From Arenibacterium halophilum (lineage in GTDB: Bacteria; Pseudomonadota; Alphaproteobacteria; Rhodobacterales; Rhodobacteraceae): a stretch of DNA of 64,000 nt. The stretch is from assembly GCF_005938225.1 (NCBI RefSeq), contig NZ_VCPC01000008.1, positions 47,859 to 111,858 of the forward strand. The letters run 5' to 3'. The position numbers and the translations under genes are program-made. This document shows positions 50,079 through 58,703 of the stretch, one piece after another; position 1 is the stretch's first letter, and every line of letters starts with the position of its first letter. Under the pieces are notes generated by a model. That model was not told the DNA's origin. It saw only the letters and a list, made by a program, of their open reading frames with translations, and did no database searches.

Positions 50079-51872
50079 TCAGCGCCCCACGGCGTAGGCT
50101 TGCATCAGGCGCGGCGTGGCACCGGCGCGCAGCAGGCCGTCTTCGTCGCGGATTGCGGCTGTCAGCCGCCCCACGGACCAAGGCGCCGACACGGTGACGG
50201 TGTGGCCGCGGCTGCGCAGATCGGCGATCACGTCCTCTCCGATGGCAGGTTCGATCATCATCGTGCCCGGATTGGCCTTGCGCGGATAGAACGACCCCTG
50301 GAAGTGCTGGGAATGGAACAGCGGGGCGTCGATGCCTTCCTGAATGTCCAGCCCGTGATGGACCAGCCGCAGGAACCAGATCAGTTGCCACTGATCCTGC
50401 TGATCGCCGCCGGGGGTGCCCATCACCAGCCACGGCTTGCCGTCTTTCTTGACCAGCGAGGGCGTCAGCGTGGTCCGTGGGCGGCGCCCCGGGGCCAGCG
50501 AGGACGGCAGGCCATCTTCGAGCCAGAACATCTGGGCGCGCGTGTTCAGCGGAAAGCCAAGGCCCGGAACGACCGGCGCACTTTGCAGCCAGCCGCCCGA
50601 AGGCGTGGCGCTGACCATGTTGCCCCAGCGGTCGATGATATCCAGGTGCACCGTATCGCCCTTGCGTTCGGTCAGATGTGCCATTGTCGGCTCGCCCACG
50701 CTGGCGCCGGTGCCGGCCTTGAACTCGCGCGCTGCTCGGGCAATCGCGGCATCGGCCCAGTGTTCATAGCCCGGGATACGGCCCGGGCGTTGATCGGTCG
50801 AGGCCTGCGCCATGTCGATCAGCGCCGCGCGGTCGCGGGCATAGTCGCGCGACAGCAATGTCTCCAGCGGGATCTCGGTGAAATCGGGATCGCCGTAATA
50901 GGCTTCGCGGTCGGCATAGGCCAGCTTTATCGCCTCGATCACAAGATGCACGAAATCCGCGCCTATCGGGTCCATGGCGGCGAGGTCGAAGTTTTCGAGG
51001 ATCCGCAGCGCCTGCAACAGCACCGGCCCCTGCCCCCAGGGGCCCGTCTTGCAGATAGAATATCCGTGATAGTCGATCTCGACCGGCGCTTCGTAGTGCG
51101 CCTGCCACCCTTCGATGTCGGCGCGTGTCAGCAGGGCACGGTTGCGCGATCCGGTGACATCGGCAACCTCGGCCGTGGCCAGATAATCCTCGATCGCGTC
51201 CACCACGAAGCCGCGCCGCCACAACTCGCGCGCGGCATCGATGAGGCCCTCGCGGGTGTCGCCTTTTGCCTCATCAACGAGGCGCTGATAGGTCGTGGCC
51301 AGATCGGGGTTCTTGAACAATGCGCCGGGGGCGGGAACCTGCCCGCCCGGGGTCCAGACGGCGGCAGAGGTCGGCCATTCCTCGGCCAGGAAAGGGGCGA
51401 TGCCCTCGATCACCTTGGACACCCCGGCCAGCATCGGGTGGCCGTCGCGGGCATAGGTGATGGCAGGGGCCATGACCTGCGCAAGATCCATCGTGCCATG
51501 GTCGCGCAACAGCTGCATCCAGCCGTCAAAGGCACCGGGGACCACGCCGGGCAGAAGACCAGAGCCGGGGATCAGCTCGAGCCCCAGTTTCTCGAACACC
51601 TCAATTGTCGCGGCGGCGGGGGCCGTACCCTGCGCGCAGAGCACCTGCGTCTGGTCCGCTCCGGCATCGTGGAAGATCACCGGCAAATCCCCCGCTGGCC
51701 CGTTCAGGTGCGGTTCAACCACCTGCAGCACCAACCCGGCCGCAACAGCCGCATCAAAGGCATTGCCGCCCTGTTCAAGGATACCGAACCCCACCGCCGA
51801 GGCGATCCAGTGCGTGCTGGTCACCATGCCAAAGCTGCCGCGGATTTCGGGACGGGTTGTAAAGCCACTCAT
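50079..51872 (-). CDS. Gamma-glutamyltransferase-family hydrolase, first
   Basis: A 597-residue Ntn-hydrolase of the GGT family. The nucleophile Thr after self-cleavage is in GDTVHLDIIDRWGNMVSATPS (about residue 406). Oxyanion and substrate residues (GGWLQSAPVVPGLGFPLNTRAQMF) and TPGGDQQDQWQLIWFL follow. No signal peptide is visible, so it may act in the cytoplasm, unlike classical GGT. Members of this branch also include acylases. It is encoded with the TctCBA transporter, pointing to hydrolysis of an imported gamma-glutamyl or acyl-amino compound. Confidence 0.88.
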   Translation of the reverse strand: MSGFTTRPEIRGSFGMVTSTHWIASAVGFGILEQGGNAFDAAVAAGLVLQVVEPHLNGPAGDLPVIFHDAGADQTQVLCAQGTAPAAATIEVFEKLGLELIPGSGLLPGVVPGAFDGWMQLLRDHGTMDLAQVMAPAITYARDGHPMLAGVSKVIEGIAPFLAEEWPTSAAVWTPGGQVPAPGALFKNPDLATTYQRLVDEAKGDTREGLIDAARELWRRGFVVDAIEDYLATAEVADVTGSRNRALLTRADIEGWQAHYEAPVEIDYHGYSICKTGPWGQGPVLLQALRILENFDLAAMDPIGADFVHLVIEAIKLAYADREAYYGDPDFTEIPLETLLSRDYARDRAALIDMAQASTDQRPGRIPGYEHWADAAIARAAREFKAGTGASVGEPTMAHLTERKGDTVHLDIIDRWGNMVSATPSGGWLQSAPVVPGLGFPLNTRAQMFWLEDGLPSSLAPGRRPRTTLTPSLVKKDGKPWLVMGTPGGDQQDQWQLIWFLRLVHHGLDIQEGIDAPLFHSQHFQGSFYPRKANPGTMMIEPAIGEDVIADLRSRGHTVTVSAPWSVGRLTAAIRDEDGLLRAGATPRLMQAYAVGR

Positions 51873-51902
51873 GGCGGGTCCTTTCGGAATTGGGGGGCAG
51901 GA

Positions 51903-53489
51903 TCAGGCCCGGCGGGCCTGACGCACCATGCGGATCAGAAGGAAGGCAGACACCGCCAGCATGCCAAGCGCAATAGGCGATTTCAGCAGGAAGAAGGGAT
52001 CGCCACCCGAGGCGGTGAAGGCCCCGCGCACCAGCCCTTCGAGAGTCGGGGCCAGCAGAAAGCCGATGACGAAAGGCAGGATCGACACGTCCAGCCGCCG
52101 CAGGCCATAGCCGATCAGCGAAAAGATCGCGGCGGTCAGCAGCCCCAGATAGCCACCATCCTGCGTATAGGCCGCGGTCAGCGACACGGTCAGGATCACC
52201 GGAAGGATGATCGACTTGGGGATTTTGACCAGATGCCCCAGAAGACCCATCAACATGCCGCCGAGGGTCCAGTTCCAGACGTTCGCGATGACCATCATGG
52301 TGAACATGCCGAAGGCGGTGACGAGGCCCGCGTTCATGATGGTGTCGAAACCTTCGACTTCGCGGATCGGGGTAAACTGGAACACCTGCGGGCCAAAGGC
52401 AAAGTCACCAATGGTTTCCACCGCAAGTATGATAAAGACGGCCGCCGAATTGCCCGGGATCCCAAGGCTCATCACCGGGATGAGGTTGGCGCCCGACACA
52501 GCGGAATTCGCGGATTCGGTGGCCACGACGCCCTCGGGCGTGCCCTTGCCGAATTCCTCGGGATGTTTCGAGGCGCGCCGCGCGCTGTCGTAGCTGAGCG
52601 TGGCAGCGGTGGTCGTTCCGATTCCCGGCAGCGCGCCGATCACCGTGCCGATGGAGGCGCCGCGCAAGATGGCAGGCAGCATCCGCGCCCGTTCGCCCCA
52701 GGTCAGCCGCGGCCCCATCTCGGGGCGCTTGGCCGGGCCCTCGGCCTGACTCGAGCGGTCGTTGCGCATGTCCTCGATCGACACGAGCACCTCGGAAATC
52801 ACCAGCACCCCCAGAACCGCCGAGGTCAGCGGCAGCCCGTTGCCCAGTTCGGGCAGGCCAAAGGTCAGGCGCGGGCCATTGCCCGACATGGACGACCCGA
52901 TCAGCGACACGAACATGCCCAGCAACCCGCCCAACAGACCCTTGAGCGGCGCCTGCCCCACGACGGCAGCCATGAAGCACAGCGACAGGATGATAAGCGC
53001 TGATTTCTCGGGCAGGCCAAGGATGCGTTCAACCGCCAGCGCGATGGCGGGTGCCGCGATGAAAAGCACAAGGTCGGAAAAGTTGTCACCCAGAACGGAG
53101 GAGAAATGCGCGGTCTGGATCGCCTTGCGACCCAGACCCTTCTGCGCCATCGGGTAACCGTCGAGCGTTGTCAGAAAGGCATCCGGCGTGCCGGGTGTTC
53201 GGAACAGGATCGCGGGCACCGCGCCGCCCACGGTCGCGCCTTTCATGATGCCCAGCAGACAGCCGAGCACCGGATAAAGCGCCTCGTTCCCGTAGCCGAA
53301 GATCGACACGAGGATCGGCAGCGCGATCGCCATGGCAAAAGGCCCGGACATGCCCGGCACCGCCCCGATGATGATGCCGATCAGCACGCCAATCAGCACC
53401 ATACCAACCGGCAACAGCCAAAGCCCACCCTCGGGCCCCTGAAAGACCGACGATATACCAAGGCCGATATATTGAAACAGCAGATCCAT
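51903..53489 (-). CDS. tctA: Tripartite tricarboxylate transporter, large permease TctA
   Basis: A 528-residue membrane protein with 12 or so segments and the family blocks GMVLIGVLIGIIIGAVPGMSGPFAMAIALP near the start, GATVGGAVPAILFRTPGTPDAFLTTLDGYP, GTVIGALPGIGTTTAATLSYDSARR and ESANSAVSGANLIPVMSLGIPGNSAAVFIILA. With TctB and TctC it imports a carboxylate. The genes run tctC, tctB, tctA, ggt in one operon under a HutC-type regulator. Confidence 0.93.
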   Translation of the reverse strand: MDLLFQYIGLGISSVFQGPEGGLWLLPVGMVLIGVLIGIIIGAVPGMSGPFAMAIALPILVSIFGYGNEALYPVLGCLLGIMKGATVGGAVPAILFRTPGTPDAFLTTLDGYPMAQKGLGRKAIQTAHFSSVLGDNFSDLVLFIAAPAIALAVERILGLPEKSALIILSLCFMAAVVGQAPLKGLLGGLLGMFVSLIGSSMSGNGPRLTFGLPELGNGLPLTSAVLGVLVISEVLVSIEDMRNDRSSQAEGPAKRPEMGPRLTWGERARMLPAILRGASIGTVIGALPGIGTTTAATLSYDSARRASKHPEEFGKGTPEGVVATESANSAVSGANLIPVMSLGIPGNSAAVFIILAVETIGDFAFGPQVFQFTPIREVEGFDTIMNAGLVTAFGMFTMMVIANVWNWTLGGMLMGLLGHLVKIPKSIILPVILTVSLTAAYTQDGGYLGLLTAAIFSLIGYGLRRLDVSILPFVIGFLLAPTLEGLVRGAFTASGGDPFFLLKSPIALGMLAVSAFLLIRMVRQARRA

Positions 53490-53498
53490 GCGGTTGCC

Positions 53499-54122
53499 TC
53501 AGAGGTCGGCGTTCGGGGGCAGCTGGATATCGTTCAGCAGGCCGTCGAAAAGAAGGACAAGCACCGCCACCACGGCCACGGCGACAAGCACATGCCGCAG
53601 GCTCAGACGGTGACAGGTGATGCGGATAAATCCGCAGGTCAGCAGCACACCGCCTGCGAAGAATCCCGACACATCAAAGGGAAAGGTGGCCGAGGCCGCG
53701 CGGTAGCCGCTGAACTCGGTCAGCCCGACGGCATTGGTCAACGCGACAAGGCCCGTCCCGGCCCAGTTCATCGCCATCAGGGATGCGCCGGTCAGCAGGA
53801 TGATCTGGCCCAGAAAGCCAAGGTTCGACAGCCCGATGTGGCCCACGGGTTCGCCGCTCGATCCCGCGCGCGGGCGCAGTTGCGACAGCACCAGAAGCAC
53901 CGCCAACGGCACCATCAGCCCCACAAGGAGAACCGGAAAGAAGGCATCGCCGGGCACGGTGCGCCCGGTAAGGTTTTTCTGCAGAAAGCCGCTGCCGATG
54001 TCCCGCGGGAACCAGACCGTCAGGCACAGCGCGACGAAGGCAAGCGTGCCCAGGCCAAGCCAGAGGTTCCAGCTTCCGCCTTGCCGTATGTCGGCCTGAT
54101 CTTCCGCGGGACGGCTGCTCAT
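53499..54122 (-). CDS. tctB: Tripartite tricarboxylate transporter, small permease TctB
   Basis: A 207-residue protein with four or five hydrophobic segments. This subunit is poorly conserved and is identified by its place between tctC and tctA and by the motif DIGSGFLQKNLTGRTVPGDAFFPVLL near residue 45. Its start overlaps the tctC stop (ATGA) and its end is nine bases before tctA. Confidence 0.85.
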   Translation of the reverse strand: MSSRPAEDQADIRQGGSWNLWLGLGTLAFVALCLTVWFPRDIGSGFLQKNLTGRTVPGDAFFPVLLVGLMVPLAVLLVLSQLRPRAGSSGEPVGHIGLSNLGFLGQIILLTGASLMAMNWAGTGLVALTNAVGLTEFSGYRAASATFPFDVSGFFAGGVLLTCGFIRITCHRLSLRHVLVAVAVVAVLVLLFDGLLNDIQLPPNADL

Positions 54123-55057
54123 TCCGCGAGGGCCTTCATCATCTCGACGTTGGCGTCATAGGTTGTCAGGATCTGCTCGCGCAGTGCCTCGCCCTGCGTA
54201 ATGATTGGTGCCGGCGGATACTGCTTTTCGATGAACTGACGGGTTTCGCTTTCGGGGTTGTTCAGGATCTCTGCAACAACGCCTGCGATCTCGTCCCGGA
54301 TGTCATCGGGCAGGCCCGCGGGGGCGGTGATGATGTATTGATAGCCAAGGTTCAGATCGACACCGGCATCCTTCAGCGTCGGCTTTTCGGGGGCCAGTGC
54401 CACCGGGGTGGTTTCGGCCGAGGCCAAAATGTTCAGAACGCCCGCTTCAACCAGCGGCTTCTGCACACCGCCGCCCCAGCCCACATTTGCATCCATCGAC
54501 ACCAGCGCGTTCAGCGCTCCCTTGCCGCCTTTGGTGCGCAGGTGGTTGACGTTGATACCCAGCGCACGCGCCACGATTTCGGCGCCCGCTTCGACCTGCG
54601 TACCCCAGTTGGCCCAGACAATCTGCTCGCCCGCGTCAGCGGCGGCTTTCAGATCCGCAAGCGATTGCCAGCCGCTTTCGGCACGGGCCAGAACGGCCAT
54701 CTGGGACCCGGCTGTCGTGGTGATATAGGTGAAATCCTCGGGCGACAGGTTGTCGCTGTTCATCGGTGCGAAATCATAGGTCGTGGTGATCGCAAAGCCC
54801 AGGGTCTGGCCATCGGCCGCTTCGCCCTTCAGCTGGGCGGACATTACCGTGCCGTCTTCGCCGGCCTTGTTCTCGGGCAGGATTTTCCAGCCGCGCAAGG
54901 CTTCGATCTCTTTGGCAAGCGTGCGGCCCTGCACATCGGTGCCGCCGCCGGCGCCATAGCCGATCCACAGGCGGATCGGCCCGTCGGGGTTCCACTCGGC
55001 AAAGGCGGGCGCGGCCAAAAGCGTCAGGGCCGCGGTCATAATCAGGGTCTTCTTCAT
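54119..55057 (-). CDS. tctC: Tripartite tricarboxylate transporter receptor TctC
   Basis: A 312-residue periplasmic receptor of the Bug family with a Sec signal (1-20, cleavage after AFA-EW). Visible are GPIRLWIGYGAGGGTDVQGRTLAKEIE, PENKAGEDGTVMSAQLKGEAADGQTLGF, and KGGKGALNALVSMDANVGWGGG. It binds a carboxylate and passes it to TctAB. It lies 40 bases behind the regulator gene on the same strand. Given the ggt next door, a gamma-glutamyl compound is a reasonable ligand. Confidence 0.92.
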   Translation of the reverse strand: MKKTLIMTAALTLLAAPAFAEWNPDGPIRLWIGYGAGGGTDVQGRTLAKEIEALRGWKILPENKAGEDGTVMSAQLKGEAADGQTLGFAITTTYDFAPMNSDNLSPEDFTYITTTAGSQMAVLARAESGWQSLADLKAAADAGEQIVWANWGTQVEAGAEIVARALGINVNHLRTKGGKGALNALVSMDANVGWGGGVQKPLVEAGVLNILASAETTPVALAPEKPTLKDAGVDLNLGYQYIITAPAGLPDDIRDEIAGVVAEILNNPESETRQFIEKQYPPAPIITQGEALREQILTTYDANVEMMKALAE

Positions 55058-55097
55058 ATCAGTATCTCCACTGTTGTCGTTTGTTGGCTATGGTCCG

Positions 55098-55886
55098 TCA
55101 CAGGACCGACTTGCGTTCCACCAGTTGCATGGGCCTGTGCCCGCGCGGCAGTTCGAACCGCTGCACGATCTGAAGCCGGTCGTCGCGGTCAAATTCATAG
55201 GCATCCCACAGCATCCCGACATGCGGCGCGGCAAGGTCGAGCGCATCGCAGGCAGTGCGCGACAAAAGCTCGGCGCAGGCGGCATGGCGCACGCGCGCGA
55301 TGCGGATACCGTAGCGTTCCCAGAGGATCCGGTGATACGACGCCCCGTGCAGCGTTTCCCTGCGGTCGTGGGGCATGTCCTCGGTGTGTTCGCACCGGGT
55401 GTAAAAGCTGCTGAAGGCCGGGGATTCGCCCGTCACCCAGACAAGCCGGTCGATCCGTATCACCTCGTCGGCATCGAAATCGGCCAGAAGTGGCCCGAAG
55501 GAAGATGTCTGCACTCGGCTGACGCGCAGCACGCGGGTAAAGGGCATCATCTCTTCGCCGGTCACCGGGTCGGTAAAGCGATAGATGTGGACTTCGGGCA
55601 CCTGGTTGCTGGCCTCGGCAATGAAACTGCCCAGTTTACGCCGCCGCACCACCAGCCCTTCTTCGACCATCTGTGCCAGCGCCTTCTGTACGGTCGACAG
55701 ACCCACAGGCAATGCGGCGCAGATTTCGGTCTCCTTTGGCAGGTGCCCGCCGGGCGCATAGGCCCCGGACTGGATGCAGGCGGTGAAGGCCTCGGTCAGG
55801 CGCTGATACTTCACCGGCCGATCCTCGGCCGCTTTCCAACGGGCCAGCAAAGGCTCAAGTGACAATTTGTTGGGCGTCGCGTTCAT
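55098..55886 (-). CDS. GntR-family regulator (HutC/UTRA type)
   Basis: A 262-residue regulator. The winged helix is at about 20-90 (YQRLTEAFTACIQSGAYAPGGHLPKETEICAALPVGLSTVQKALAQMVEEGLVVRRRKLGSF) and the UTRA ligand domain follows, with VIRIDRLVWVTGESPAFSSFYTRCE. It is divergent from the second ggt gene. The palindrome at 55918-55935 is its likely operator and would control both directions. Confidence 0.9.
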   Translation of the reverse strand: MNATPNKLSLEPLLARWKAAEDRPVKYQRLTEAFTACIQSGAYAPGGHLPKETEICAALPVGLSTVQKALAQMVEEGLVVRRRKLGSFIAEASNQVPEVHIYRFTDPVTGEEMMPFTRVLRVSRVQTSSFGPLLADFDADEVIRIDRLVWVTGESPAFSSFYTRCEHTEDMPHDRRETLHGASYHRILWERYGIRIARVRHAACAELLSRTACDALDLAAPHVGMLWDAYEFDRDDRLQIVQRFELPRGHRPMQLVERKSVL

Positions 55887-55917
55887 ATAACAACGCTAGT
55901 ATCTCGGCTTTTGGCTT

Positions 55918-55935
55918 GTCAACTACGTAGTTAAC
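55918..55935. promoter_or_regulatory. Operator palindrome between the HutC-type regulator and ggt
   Basis: GTCAACTACGTAGTTAAC is an 18-bp palindrome with one mismatch pair and a perfect core ACTACGTAGT. It lies in the 97-base divergent gap, within an AT-rich region likely to hold both promoters. Confidence 0.65.
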
Positions 55936-55983
55936 GATCTAATATTAGAAATATATCAACATTAACGGCAGCGGGACCGAAAG

Positions 55984-57645
55984 ATGAAAAATTGGGCAGT
56001 CGCCACCGGGCATCCTTTGGGAACGCAGGCCGCTGAACGAATCCTGCGGGCGGGGGGCAATGCAGTCGACGCTGGCGTGGCCGCCGGGCTGACCCTCGGC
56101 GTGGTGCAGCCCGATCTTGTGTCTGTTGCCGGAGTTGCCCCGATCATTATGTATGATGCCGCGACCGGCGCCGTGACCACACAGGATGGCATCGGTGGCT
56201 GGCCCGCCGCGGCGGATGTCGACCGGATGCACCGCGATCACGGCGACCACGTGCCCGAGGGACTCCTGCGCACGGTGATTCCCGCCGCTCCTGCCAGCTG
56301 GATCAAGGCACTGTCCGATCATGGCACGATGACCTTCGCCGACATCGCGCAGGAAGCCCGGTCTGCCGCCCGAGACGGGTTCGAGGTCTATCCCCTGTTG
56401 GCCGATTTCATCGCCGCGCGCCGCGACAAATATGGCCGCTTTCCGTCAACCGCCGCGATTTTCCTGCCCGGTGGCGAACCGCCCCGCGCGGGCGACATCT
56501 TCGTGCAGCACGACCTAGCCTGGACGCTCGACCAGATGGTTGCCGCCGAAACCGCCTGCTCCGGTGACCGCCGCGCCGGGCTGGCCGCCGCCCGCGCGGC
56601 CTTTTACGAAGGGCCGGTGGCCCAGAAGATCACGGAATTCCATGCCGCAAATGGCGGATTGCTAACTGCTGTCGATCTGGCGGGCTATGCGGTGCGCAGC
56701 GAACCCTCGCTGCCGATTTCCTTCCGTGGGGCGCAGGTGCATTGCTGCGGCGCCTGGTGTCAGGGGATCTCGATGGCCGAAACCCTTGCGATGATCGAAG
56801 TCGCCGGGCCAGAGGCCGCTTACCGCGATGGCCGGCTCGATCTGCACTTCCTTCTTGAGGTGCTGAAGCGCGTCTTCGCCGACCGCGAGGCCTATGTGAC
56901 CGATCCGGACTATATGAACATCCCGCCCGAGGCACTTCTGGACCCTGCATTTCTTGCCGACCGGCTGGCCAGCATTGGCCCCACCTCCGACCCCCTGCCC
57001 GCTCCCGGACCTGCCCTGAAACCCGATGACGACAGAGACGCGCCCTTCCGTGTCGGCTGTGCCGACACTACCCATGTCAGCGTGATCGACAGTGCGGGGA
57101 ACATCTTTTCCGCCACGCCAAGCGATCCCAGTTACGACACCGTCGTGATCCCCGGCACCGGGCTGTCAGTGTCGTCGCGCGGGTCGCAGTCGCGCAGTAT
57201 CCCCGGCCATCTGAACGCGCTGGCCCCGGGCAAGCGACCCCGGCTGACGCCCAATCCGGTTCTGGCGTTGAAAGACGGCAAGCCCTGGATGGCGCTTGGC
57301 ACCCCTGGCGGCGATGTGCAGGTGCAGGCGATGATTCAAGTGCTGCTGCACCTTCTGGATGGCGGACTAAGCGCCGAAAAGGCCGTGCGCGCGCCCCGCG
57401 TCGCCACCTATGCTTTCCCCGGCAGCTTCGCGCCGCACAACGTACACCCCAACCGGGTGCTGTATGAAGCCGACCTCGACCCCACGCAGGTTGCCGATCT
57501 GAAGGCACGCGGGCACGACCTCGAGGCCTGGCCGGAAACAACCTGGATGGCTGGCGGCATCTGCCTGGCGATGCGCGACGACACCGGCACCACCGCCGTC
57601 GCCGATGCACGCCGCGCGGGTACTGCCGCCACCGGACCGACCTGA
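55984..57645 (+). CDS. Gamma-glutamyltransferase-family hydrolase, second
   Basis: A 553-residue GGT-family protein. The nucleophile Thr is T362 in ADTTHVSVIDSAGNIFSATPSD. ILRAGGNAVDAGVAAGLTLGVVQPDLVSVAG at the start, and PGTGLSVSSRGSQSR, NALAPGKRPRLTPNPVLALKDGKPWMALGTPGGDVQVQ near the end, are family marks. No signal peptide is seen. It differs strongly from the first copy, so it is not a recent duplicate. It is divergent from the regulator and followed by a GAF-domain gene. Confidence 0.88.
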   Translation: MKNWAVATGHPLGTQAAERILRAGGNAVDAGVAAGLTLGVVQPDLVSVAGVAPIIMYDAATGAVTTQDGIGGWPAAADVDRMHRDHGDHVPEGLLRTVIPAAPASWIKALSDHGTMTFADIAQEARSAARDGFEVYPLLADFIAARRDKYGRFPSTAAIFLPGGEPPRAGDIFVQHDLAWTLDQMVAAETACSGDRRAGLAAARAAFYEGPVAQKITEFHAANGGLLTAVDLAGYAVRSEPSLPISFRGAQVHCCGAWCQGISMAETLAMIEVAGPEAAYRDGRLDLHFLLEVLKRVFADREAYVTDPDYMNIPPEALLDPAFLADRLASIGPTSDPLPAPGPALKPDDDRDAPFRVGCADTTHVSVIDSAGNIFSATPSDPSYDTVVIPGTGLSVSSRGSQSRSIPGHLNALAPGKRPRLTPNPVLALKDGKPWMALGTPGGDVQVQAMIQVLLHLLDGGLSAEKAVRAPRVATYAFPGSFAPHNVHPNRVLYEADLDPTQVADLKARGHDLEAWPETTWMAGGICLAMRDDTGTTAVADARRAGTAATGPT

Positions 57646-57668
57646 ACACATCGTTGGACGCCGATACA

Positions 57669-58115
57669 ATGAATGACCTGATTGCCCTCTCTGACCCCTC
57701 CGTTCCGCTGGAAGACGCCTTTGCGATCTGTGACGCGAAGATCGAAAATGACCTCTTCACGGCAATGCGGTTCCATCCCGACACGATGGAGGTTGAACGG
57801 CTCTATTCGACCAACACCGCCGCCTATCCGGTGAGTGGGCGCAAGCCCAAGCGGTCCACGCCCTGGGGCGACAAGGTGCTGATCGCGCAAGAGCACAACT
57901 GCGGCCATGGCCCGGCCGACATCGCCTGGGCCTTTGACGATCACCAGAAGATCCTTGATCTCGGCCTTCTGGCGGTGCTGAACCTGCCGGTTGTCGCCGA
58001 CGGCCGGACGCTTGGCACCATCAACTACCTGCGCGGCGGCCCGCCCTTTACCGAGGACGAGGTCACCACCGGTCAGGCCCTTGCCGCCGCGCTGGCCAGA
58101 CGCGGAACGCTCTGA
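57669..58115 (+). CDS. GAF-domain protein
   Basis: A 148-residue protein made of a single GAF domain (about 15-140), with a Cys-His pair in QEHNCGHGPADIAWAF and the end LGTINYLRGGPPFTEDEVTTGQALAAAL. It has no output domain. Small GAF proteins bind ligands or act as free methionine sulfoxide reductases, but I see no clear catalytic Cys pattern of the latter. ATG 57669 is preferred. It follows the second ggt gene by 24 bases, so it may sense a product of that pathway. Confidence 0.75.
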   Translation: MNDLIALSDPSVPLEDAFAICDAKIENDLFTAMRFHPDTMEVERLYSTNTAAYPVSGRKPKRSTPWGDKVLIAQEHNCGHGPADIAWAFDDHQKILDLGLLAVLNLPVVADGRTLGTINYLRGGPPFTEDEVTTGQALAAALARRGTL

Positions 58116-58220
58116 TCGTATCACACCGATGCAAGGCACAGGCTCCTGACCAGTCCTGGCTCGGTTGATCGCCGCTCTGCATTGCCTGGTCATAGGGGCG
58201 CATCCCGATTTCTTTGAGGC

Positions 58221-58267
58221 ATAAATATCCCGGGGGACTCCGGCACAGCCGGAGGGGGGCAGAGCCC
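58221..58267 (-). terminator. GC-rich 3' element/terminator (repeat copy 2)
   Basis: Same form as the element at 34450-34493: read on the minus strand it is GGGCTCTGCCCCCC, a CTCCGGC/GCCGGAG stem and CCCCCGGGATATTTAT. The stem CTCCGGCACAGCCGGAG is perfect but for its loop. It lies just past the end of the tctC fragment on the same strand. Confidence 0.6.
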
Positions 58268-58297
58268 ACTCCGACATCTGCGAACGGGCGTACCCGT

Positions 58298-58703
58298 TTA
58301 CTGAGGCTCGATCCCGGCGTTGCGGAAGATGTCGCCGTAGTTTTTGTACGTTTTGGTCATCTCATCGCGCGCGGCAGTGGCATCCAGATACATGATAGGA
58401 ATGTTCGCCGTTCCGGTGACCTTGGCAAAGGTCCCGTCGCCCCCGGCCCTGGCCAGTGCATCCGACAGGCGCTGCACGATGTCCTGCGGCGTGCCCTTGG
58501 GCAGCATCAGCCCGGCGCGGCCGTCCATCGCCAGGTCATAGCCGAATTCGTTGATCGATTTCACCTCGGGCCAGGACGGCTGGCGGAAGGTGGTCAGCAC
58601 GGCCAGCGTCTTGATGTCATCGGGAAACTTCGCGTGAATCCCGCCCGACATGGCCAGGACGGCCTGTTTGCCAAGGATCGCGTTGATCATCTCTCCGCTG
58701 GTT
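58298..58703 (-). pseudogene. tctC-like receptor, C-terminal fragment
   Basis: The last 135 or so residues of a Bug-family receptor remain: SGEMINAILGKQAVLAMSGG, then IHAKFPDDIKTLAVLTTF, SWPEVKSINEFGYDLAMDGRAGLMLPKGTP and the end YGDIFRNAGIEPQ. The 5' part is cut off at the left end of the IS6 element. With the tctA fragment on the other side it is the rest of a second tripartite transporter. Confidence 0.8.

Noticed and set aside
50100..53003. A 967-codon open frame on the plus strand
   Set aside because: It runs opposite the ggt and tctA genes, whose protein motifs are clear. Its own translation is rich in Arg, His, Gln and Gly without any domain; long antisense frames are common at this GC content.
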